Positions 5,727 to 10,360 of a stretch of 10,360 nucleotides of DNA are shown piece by piece. The position numbers and the translations under genes are program-made. Location: assembly GCA_039808845.1 (NCBI GenBank), contig JBDHTS010000080.1:1-10360 (forward strand), read 5' to 3'. Within the stretch, counting starts at the first letter, position 1. Each line of letters opens with the position of its first letter. Source of the DNA: JBDHTS01 sp039808845 (GTDB taxonomy: Bacteria > Pseudomonadota > Alphaproteobacteria > Micavibrionales > Micavibrionaceae). The notes below the pieces were generated by a model that saw only the letters and a list, made by a program, of their open reading frames with translations, was not told the DNA's origin and did no database searches.

Positions 5727-7175
5727 TTAAACCGCATTCTTCTTTCCCTGTTTTTTTCCGGGCATCGCCCGCAACGCTTCCACCACGACCTGCATCCTCG
5801 GCTTTTCTCCCCCGCCGCGCGATCCCTTGACCATGACGACGTCGCCGGGCACCAGGACGTCCGGCACGATCTCGGCCAGCTTGCGCGTATCATCCTCATG
5901 CCCGCCCCGGCGGTCCTGCGGCAGGCTGTCATACAGCTTTTTCATCAAAGGCCCGGATGTGTAGACCAGTTGAACACCTGCGGCCTGCAAAGGCAAGGCC
6001 AGTTCCGCATGAAGTTTAGCGGCATCCTTGCCCAGCTCGTACATATCGCCCAAAACCGCGATGCGCCGCCCGCCCCTTCCTGGATCGATCAGCGCCAGCA
6101 CCTTGAACGCCGCCTTCATCGCTTCCGGCGAAGCGTTGTAACTCTCGTCGATCAGCGTAACCGGATTGGCCGGGTCGCCGATATCCAGCAACTCCCTCCG
6201 CCCGCGCCCGGCGATGGCGTCCATGCGTCCGAGCGCCTGCACGGCTTTCTTCAGATCCCCGCCTACAGCCTTGACCGCCAGCAGCACAGCCAGCGCATTC
6301 CGGGCGATATGACGCCCGGGAATTTGCAAAGACAACACAACTTTCTCGCCCATCACATTGACTTTGCTGCGCGAACCGTTCGCCGCCTCCAGACAGTCGG
6401 TCATGCGGCAATCGGCATCCTTGTCTTCGCCGAAGGACAAAACCTTTAACCCTTTTTGTTCGGCTTTATTTTTAAGATAACCGAATAAAGCATTATCTTT
6501 ATTTAGGATCGCAATTCCGTTTTCAGACATACCGTCAAAAATTTCCGCTTTGGCATCGGCGATGGCTTCCAATGTTCCGAAATGCTCCAGATGCGCGGGC
6601 GCGATCGTCGTGATGACCGCAATATCGGGCCGCACCTGATTGGTCAGCAATGTGATTTCCCCGGCGTGGTTCATGCCGATCTCGAAAATACCGTAATCCG
6701 CGCCCGCGTGCATTCCCGCCAGTGTGAACGGCACGCCCCAGTGATTGTTGAAGGACGCCCTGGCGGCATGGGCCTGCCCCAGCGCGCCGAAGGCGGCGGC
6801 CAGCATTTCCTTGGTGCCTGTCTTGCCGACCGATCCGGTCACGGCGATTACCTTGGCGCCCGAACGCGCACGGGCTGCACGCCCCAGATCCTGCAAAGCT
6901 GTCAGCGTATCGGGAATAACCAGCAGCGGTGCGTCCTGCGTCACTCCGTCCGGTACCCGCGACACGATAGCGGCTGCCGCGCCGCGCTTCAGGGCATCCG
7001 CAACATAGGCATGACCGTCCTGCTTGTTCCCTTCCAGGGCGATGAACAGATCTCCCGGCTTCACGGTGCGGCTGTCGATGGACAGTCCGGCTGCCGCCCA
7101 GGCGTGCGTGCTTTTGCCGCCGGTCGCGGCGTCGGCATCCTGCGACGTCCAGATAATGTTCGATCCGCCGTTCAT
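5727..7175 (-). CDS. murF: UDP-N-acetylmuramoyl-tripeptide--D-alanyl-D-alanine ligase MurF
   Basis: MurF is the last cytoplasmic Mur ligase and adds D-Ala-D-Ala to UDP-MurNAc-tripeptide. The protein is 482 residues. The N-terminal substrate domain has LSIDSRTVKPGDLFIALEG (31-49), which is typical of MurF and MurE. The ATPase domain has the P-loop VTGSVGKTGTKEM (112-124), SFNNHWGVP (141-149), FEIGMNHAGE (164-173), and APAHLEHFG (192-200). The C-terminal domain carries GRGRR (323-327), DESYNASP (343-350) and VLGDMYELG (374-382). It ends in a lysine-rich tail, PGKKQGKKNAV. ATG 7175 overlaps the murE stop by 4 nt (ATGA), and AAGGGA lies eight nt upstream, so translation is coupled to murE. A composite repeat begins just past the stop. 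All key motifs are intact, so it is expected to be functional and essential. Confidence 0.98.
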   Translation of the reverse strand: MNGGSNIIWTSQDADAATGGKSTHAWAAAGLSIDSRTVKPGDLFIALEGNKQDGHAYVADALKRGAAAAIVSRVPDGVTQDAPLLVIPDTLTALQDLGRAARARSGAKVIAVTGSVGKTGTKEMLAAAFGALGQAHAARASFNNHWGVPFTLAGMHAGADYGIFEIGMNHAGEITLLTNQVRPDIAVITTIAPAHLEHFGTLEAIADAKAEIFDGMSENGIAILNKDNALFGYLKNKAEQKGLKVLSFGEDKDADCRMTDCLEAANGSRSKVNVMGEKVVLSLQIPGRHIARNALAVLLAVKAVGGDLKKAVQALGRMDAIAGRGRRELLDIGDPANPVTLIDESYNASPEAMKAAFKVLALIDPGRGGRRIAVLGDMYELGKDAAKLHAELALPLQAAGVQLVYTSGPLMKKLYDSLPQDRRGGHEDDTRKLAEIVPDVLVPGDVVMVKGSRGGGEKPRMQVVVEALRAMPGKKQGKKNAV

Positions 7176-8728
7176 ACTGCCAGTCCCTTGTGTTTCATCG
7201 TCCCCGTTTCGCGGATAGCCGCCCCGGCCTCCGCCACATCGTCAAACGGCCATGTCGTGCCGCCTACAATCTGCCCCTGCTCATGCCCCTTGCCGGCGAT
7301 CACAAGGACATCGCCATCCTTCATCAAGCTCACCGCCGCCTGAATAGCCTCGCGCCTGTCGCCGATCTCCAGCGCGTCCGGCCCCGCCCCCTCCAGCATC
7401 GCGGCACGGATTGCGGCCGGATCCTCGCTGCGGGGATTGTCGTCGGTGATGATCGTCACATCCGCGAAGTCGCGTGCGATGCGGCCCATGACCGGGCGCT
7501 TGCTTCTGTCCCGGTCGCCGCCGCATCCGGCCACCACCAGCAGCTGCCCCTGCGCGTGCGGTCTCAATGCCTTCAGCACATTTTCCAGAGCGTCGGGCGT
7601 ATGGGCGTAATCGACATAGACCGCCCTGTTATTATGTCCAGGAACGAGTTGCAGACGTCCGGGCGCGCCATTGAGTTCCGTCAAATAAGGAACAAGATCG
7701 TGAATAGCGTGCATATCTCCCCGGAGACTGGCGATGACAAAGCCCAGCGCGCACAGCACGTTCATGGCCATGAACCCGCCGACCAGGCGCAAACGGACCG
7801 AACAGGTTTTTCCCTGAAGAGTAAACGTCATATCCTGACCGTCGGGCCGCGGCGTCAGCGTTTCCAGCCGCAGCCATTTTGCCATCCGGCCATAATCAAT
7901 GACGGTCCCCTGCCCCGCCGCTTCGCGGAAATCCTCTGATTCCGGAACATCGGCATTCAGAACCGCCGTTCCGTCCGCTCTCAGGATGTCGCTGAACAAT
8001 CTGCGTTTCGCCGCGCGATAAGCCTCCATCGTGCCGTGATAATCCAGATGGTCGAGCGTCAGGTTGGTAAACCCTGCCGCGGCAACGTCCATGCCATCCA
8101 GCCTGTACTGGTCGAGACCGTGGCTGGACGCTTCCATGACCAGGTGGGTGATGCCCGCCCCTGCCAGTTCAGCAAGCTGCTCATGCAAAGCCACCGTATC
8201 CGGCGTGGTCAGCGATCCCGGTTTCTCGATCCCGTCCGCATGAACGCCCAGCGTGCCGATGCTGGCCGCTTTCAGCCCCTGTTTCTGCCAGAGCTGCCGT
8301 GTGAAATGGGCGACCGATGTCTTGCCGTTCGTGCCGGTGACGGCGGCGACATAGTCCGGCTGCCGTCCATAAAATCGTGCCGCGGCCTGTGCCAGCGCAT
8401 GACGAGGATTCTCGGCACTCACCATAGCAACCTCCCCCCTCCTGCTTGCGGGAGAGGGGCCGGGGGGGAGGGCATTCTGCACATTGGAAGAAGAAGGCCC
8501 TCTCCCTGTAACTCCCCCTCCCGCTGCGCAGGAGGAGGATATATCGGTCAGGATCGCGGCAGCGCCTTTCGCAATGGCATCCTGAATATATACAGCGCCA
8601 TCGGCTTTAACCCCCGGCAGAGCCGCGAACAGGAATCCCGGCCTGACCCGGCGGCTGTCCGCCGTCAACCCGGTGATCTCCGGGTTGACGGGTCCGGCAT
8701 AGGACGGGATCAGGTCAGTAAGACGCAA
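7172..8728 (-). CDS. murE: UDP-MurNAc-L-Ala-D-Glu:meso-diaminopimelate ligase MurE, carrying an in-frame repeat insertion
   Basis: MurE adds meso-diaminopimelate to UDP-MurNAc-L-Ala-D-Glu in the cytoplasm. From TTG 8728 it is 518 residues. The N-terminal UDP-binding domain has LTADSRRVRPGFLFAALPG (21-39). The ATPase domain shows VTGTNGKTS (130-138), LTTPDT (173-178), MEASSHGLDQYR (198-209), TNLTLDHLDYH (221-231) and Lys241, the likely carbamylated lysine. The C-terminal domain has YVDYAHTPDALE (371-382), the DAP-specificity motif DNPRSEDP (430-437) and AGKGHEQ (478-484). Residues about 64-100, a Gly/Pro/Ser-rich stretch containing LPPGPSPASRRGE, correspond exactly to a palindromic repeat inserted in frame; without it the length would be about 480, ordinary for MurE. 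The TTG start overlaps the end of ftsI by 14 nt and has AAGGAG seven nt upstream. The frame continues 52 codons further up, but that arginine-rich sequence is ftsI read out of frame. Identity is certain; the start is well supported. Confidence 0.97.
   Translation of the reverse strand: MRLTDLIPSYAGPVNPEITGLTADSRRVRPGFLFAALPGVKADGAVYIQDAIAKGAAAILTDISSSCAAGGGVTGRGPSSSNVQNALPPGPSPASRRGEVAMVSAENPRHALAQAAARFYGRQPDYVAAVTGTNGKTSVAHFTRQLWQKQGLKAASIGTLGVHADGIEKPGSLTTPDTVALHEQLAELAGAGITHLVMEASSHGLDQYRLDGMDVAAAGFTNLTLDHLDYHGTMEAYRAAKRRLFSDILRADGTAVLNADVPESEDFREAAGQGTVIDYGRMAKWLRLETLTPRPDGQDMTFTLQGKTCSVRLRLVGGFMAMNVLCALGFVIASLRGDMHAIHDLVPYLTELNGAPGRLQLVPGHNNRAVYVDYAHTPDALENVLKALRPHAQGQLLVVAGCGGDRDRSKRPVMGRIARDFADVTIITDDNPRSEDPAAIRAAMLEGAGPDALEIGDRREAIQAAVSLMKDGDVLVIAGKGHEQGQIVGGTTWPFDDVAEAGAAIRETGTMKHKGLAV
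8431..8537. repeat. Composite palindromic repeat, copy 3, inside murE
   Basis: Unit 1 (8431-8472) is a hairpin around the loop TTGC (CTCCTGC-TTGC-GGGAGAGG region, with mismatches) followed by the tail GCCGGGGGGGAGGG. Unit 2 (8498-8537) is inverted: tail CCCTCTCCCTGTAA, then a hairpin CCTCCCGC-TGC-GCAGGAGG (7 of 8 pairs). The spacer is about 25 nt. The layout, hairpin-tail then tail-hairpin, is the same as in the two intergenic copies at 1841 and 5595, but here the element lies within the murE coding sequence and is translated in frame as residues about 64-100. It is somewhat more diverged in its stems than copies 1 and 2. Confidence 0.82.
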
Positions 8729-10360
8729 CGACCTTCTCCTTCTTCGGATCGTGGACGAAACGCGCCAGCGACGCGGCGATGTCCGGCTCTTCAGCTTCCG
8801 GAACCGGAGGAATGGCCAGCAGGGGCGCCATGGCGGCAATGGTCTTGCCGACAGCCGGCGCGGCAACCCAGCCGCCGGTCGCATAGCCGTAGCTTGTCTT
8901 GTTCGGCTGCGGCTCGTCCACCAGGATGAACACGGCGTAGCGCGGCGCTTCCATCGGAAAGAACCCTAGAAAACTCGACAGTTTCTTTTTGCGGTCGTAT
9001 CCCCCGGCGGATGCCTTGTCCGCCGTGCCGGTCTTGCCGCCGACGTCATAGCCGGGCACGTTCGCCTTTTCCGCCGTGCCGCCCGTCACCACCATCCGCA
9101 TCAGCTGGCGCATCCGGTACGACGTTTCGGGAGAGACAATCTGCACATCCGTTTTCAGCCCGTCCCGCGCCTGGCGCGACCGGTCCATGATCAGTGTCGG
9201 ACGAACAAGAGTTCCTCCGCCCGCAATGCTGGCCGCAGCGGCCACCATCTGCAGCGGGCTGACCGAAATGCCGTGGCCGAAAGCGGTGGTCAGCGTGTCG
9301 ATGTCCCTCCAGGGCGATGGCATGCGCGGCTTGCCGATCTCCTGGATTTCCAGAGGCAACGGCTGCGCGAAACCGAGATCCGTGAAGAAATTCTTCATGC
9401 CGTCCGCGCCGACGATCTGGCCCATCATGGCCGCGCCGATATTGGAGGAATGGATGAACACTTCGGGTATGGTCAGGAAACGGTTTTCCGGATGGAAGTC
9501 ATGGATCGTATGGCGCCCGGATTTCAGAGGCTTCGTTGCGTCGAACTGATGCCCCATCGAAACCTTGCCACTGTCCAGAACGGCTGCCGTCGAAAAGATC
9601 TTGAACGTCGATCCCAGCTCATACGACCCTTGAGTCATCATGTTGAACATGCGCGGGTCTTCGGGTTTGCCGGGGCTGTGCGGATCGAAATCCGGCACGG
9701 AAACGGAAGCCAGAACGTCGCCGTTCGAGACATCGAGAATGACGCCCGCACCGGCCTTGCCGGTAAAATCCTTCATCGCGCGCATTGTCTCTCGCCGGAG
9801 AATGTGTTGCAGCCGGATGTCCATGGTCAGTTGCAAGGGTTTGCCGCCTTCTTTAAGCAAGGCGTCGAAACTGCGCTCGATCCCCGCCTGACCGTTTCCG
9901 TCGACATCCGTGTAGCCGACGATGTGGGAGGCCAGCGGCCCTTCGGGATAGATGCGCCGGTATTCCGTGCGGAAGTTCAAACCAGGATGGCCGAGCTTTA
10001 AAACCGCGAACTGCTCTTCCGGTTTCAGATAGCGCTGGATCCAGATGAAACGTCCCTTGCGCTGCAATTTTTGCAGCGTGTCTTTATAAGAGAGTCCCGG
10101 TAATGTATCGGCCAGTTCCCGCGCCACCTGTTCCGGATGAGGGATCATGGCCGGATCGGCGTAGAGGGATGCCGTTCTCAACGATGTCGCCAGCAGAACG
10201 CCGTTGCGGTCGATGATATCCGCCCGGATTTTCGGCTCGCCTCCGGGTGCGGACTCCTGATCCTCGGCCACTTCCGTCACGCCTTCCGCGAATTGCCCCT
10301 GGATCAGCGAAAGATCGACCAGACGGGCGGCGATCAGCATGTAAAACAACGCGAAGAATG
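8715..10360 (-). CDS. ftsI: Septal peptidoglycan transpeptidase FtsI / PBP3 (5' end beyond window)
   Basis: FtsI is the class B penicillin-binding protein that cross-links septal peptidoglycan in the periplasm, anchored by one N-terminal membrane helix and partnered with FtsW. The 547 visible residues begin within the membrane anchor (FFALFYMLIAARLVDLSL), so only a short cytoplasmic N-terminus is missing. Numbering from the TTG at 10349, the dimerisation domain includes RADIIDRNGVLLATSL (42-57), RRIYPEGPLASHIVGY (131-146) and GIERSFD (156-162). The transpeptidase domain has the active-site serine in GSTFK (Ser247, Lys250), the SSN triad (301-303) and KTGTAD (439-444). All three catalytic motifs are intact. 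A tail of about 35 residues rich in Pro, Glu and Lys follows. It ends at 8715 and overlaps the murE start by 14 nt. Class B PBPs share this layout, but the dcw position next to murE identifies it as FtsI. Confidence 0.96.
   Translation of the reverse strand, partial: FFALFYMLIAARLVDLSLIQGQFAEGVTEVAEDQESAPGGEPKIRADIIDRNGVLLATSLRTASLYADPAMIPHPEQVARELADTLPGLSYKDTLQKLQRKGRFIWIQRYLKPEEQFAVLKLGHPGLNFRTEYRRIYPEGPLASHIVGYTDVDGNGQAGIERSFDALLKEGGKPLQLTMDIRLQHILRRETMRAMKDFTGKAGAGVILDVSNGDVLASVSVPDFDPHSPGKPEDPRMFNMMTQGSYELGSTFKIFSTAAVLDSGKVSMGHQFDATKPLKSGRHTIHDFHPENRFLTIPEVFIHSSNIGAAMMGQIVGADGMKNFFTDLGFAQPLPLEIQEIGKPRMPSPWRDIDTLTTAFGHGISVSPLQMVAAAASIAGGGTLVRPTLIMDRSRQARDGLKTDVQIVSPETSYRMRQLMRMVVTGGTAEKANVPGYDVGGKTGTADKASAGGYDRKKKLSSFLGFFPMEAPRYAVFILVDEPQPNKTSYGYATGGWVAAPAVGKTIAAMAPLLAIPPVPEAEEPDIAASLARFVHDPKKEKVVASY
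8736..8741 (-). promoter_or_regulatory. Shine-Dalgarno for the murE TTG start, inside ftsI
   Basis: The minus strand reads AAGGAGAAGGTCGTTG: AAGGAG is seven nt before TTG 8728. It is embedded in the final codons of ftsI (encoding the lysine-rich PKKEKVV), which indicates coupled translation of murE after ftsI. Confidence 0.75.

Noticed and set aside
1841..8537. CRISPR array or tandem repeat locus
   Set aside because: Repeats are palindromic pairs separated by kilobases with no regular spacers; no cas genes are present.
8729..8884. Longer MurE starting at 8884
   Set aside because: The extra 52 codons are ftsI coding sequence in another frame and give an arginine-rich peptide with no similarity to MurE N-termini.

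Overview
The window is a stretch of a chromosomal division and cell wall (dcw) cluster, with every gene on the minus strand. Read in the direction of transcription (high to low coordinates), the order is ftsI (5' end beyond the window), murE, murF, mraY, a frameshifted Nudix hydrolase gene, murD, a small ParB-like gene, ftsW and murG (3' end beyond the window). Without the two extra genes this is the standard Gram-negative order ftsI-murE-murF-mraY-murD-ftsW-murG. The DNA is GC-rich. MurE carries the meso-diaminopimelate motif DNPR, which fits a Gram-negative bacterium. The style of the proteins, especially the MraY N-terminus, and the repeat types suggest a proteobacterium, most likely an alphaproteobacterium. 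No lineage below that can be named from the sequence.

The genes form one pathway. MurD, MurE and MurF add D-Glu, meso-DAP and D-Ala-D-Ala to UDP-MurNAc-L-Ala in the cytoplasm. MraY moves the phospho-MurNAc-pentapeptide to undecaprenyl phosphate, and MurG adds GlcNAc to make lipid II. FtsW polymerises lipid II at the septum and FtsI cross-links the strands. Most junctions overlap or are tight: ftsI/murE by 14 nt, murE/murF and murD/ParB-like by 4 nt, and ftsW/murG with a 10-nt gap. This indicates one co-transcribed, translationally coupled unit.

The unusual content is on top of this backbone. (1) Three copies of a composite palindromic repeat, each made of two C/G-rich hairpin units in inverted orientation, lie at about 1841-1979, 5595-5713 and 8431-8537. 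The first two are intergenic. The third is inside murE, in frame, and adds roughly 37 Gly/Pro/Ser-rich residues to the UDP-binding domain. (2) A different hairpin repeat pair (ATTCCGGC-GAAA-GCCGGAAT type) lies at 2001-2094. (3) A noticeably AT-rich gene for a ParB/sulfiredoxin-like protein is inserted between murD and ftsW. (4) The Nudix gene between mraY and murD has lost its reading frame through an apparent one-base deletion.

I see no RNA genes, CRISPR array, insertion sequence or phage genes. There is no convincing multi-gene novel system here. The in-frame repeat insertion in murE is the most notable observation.
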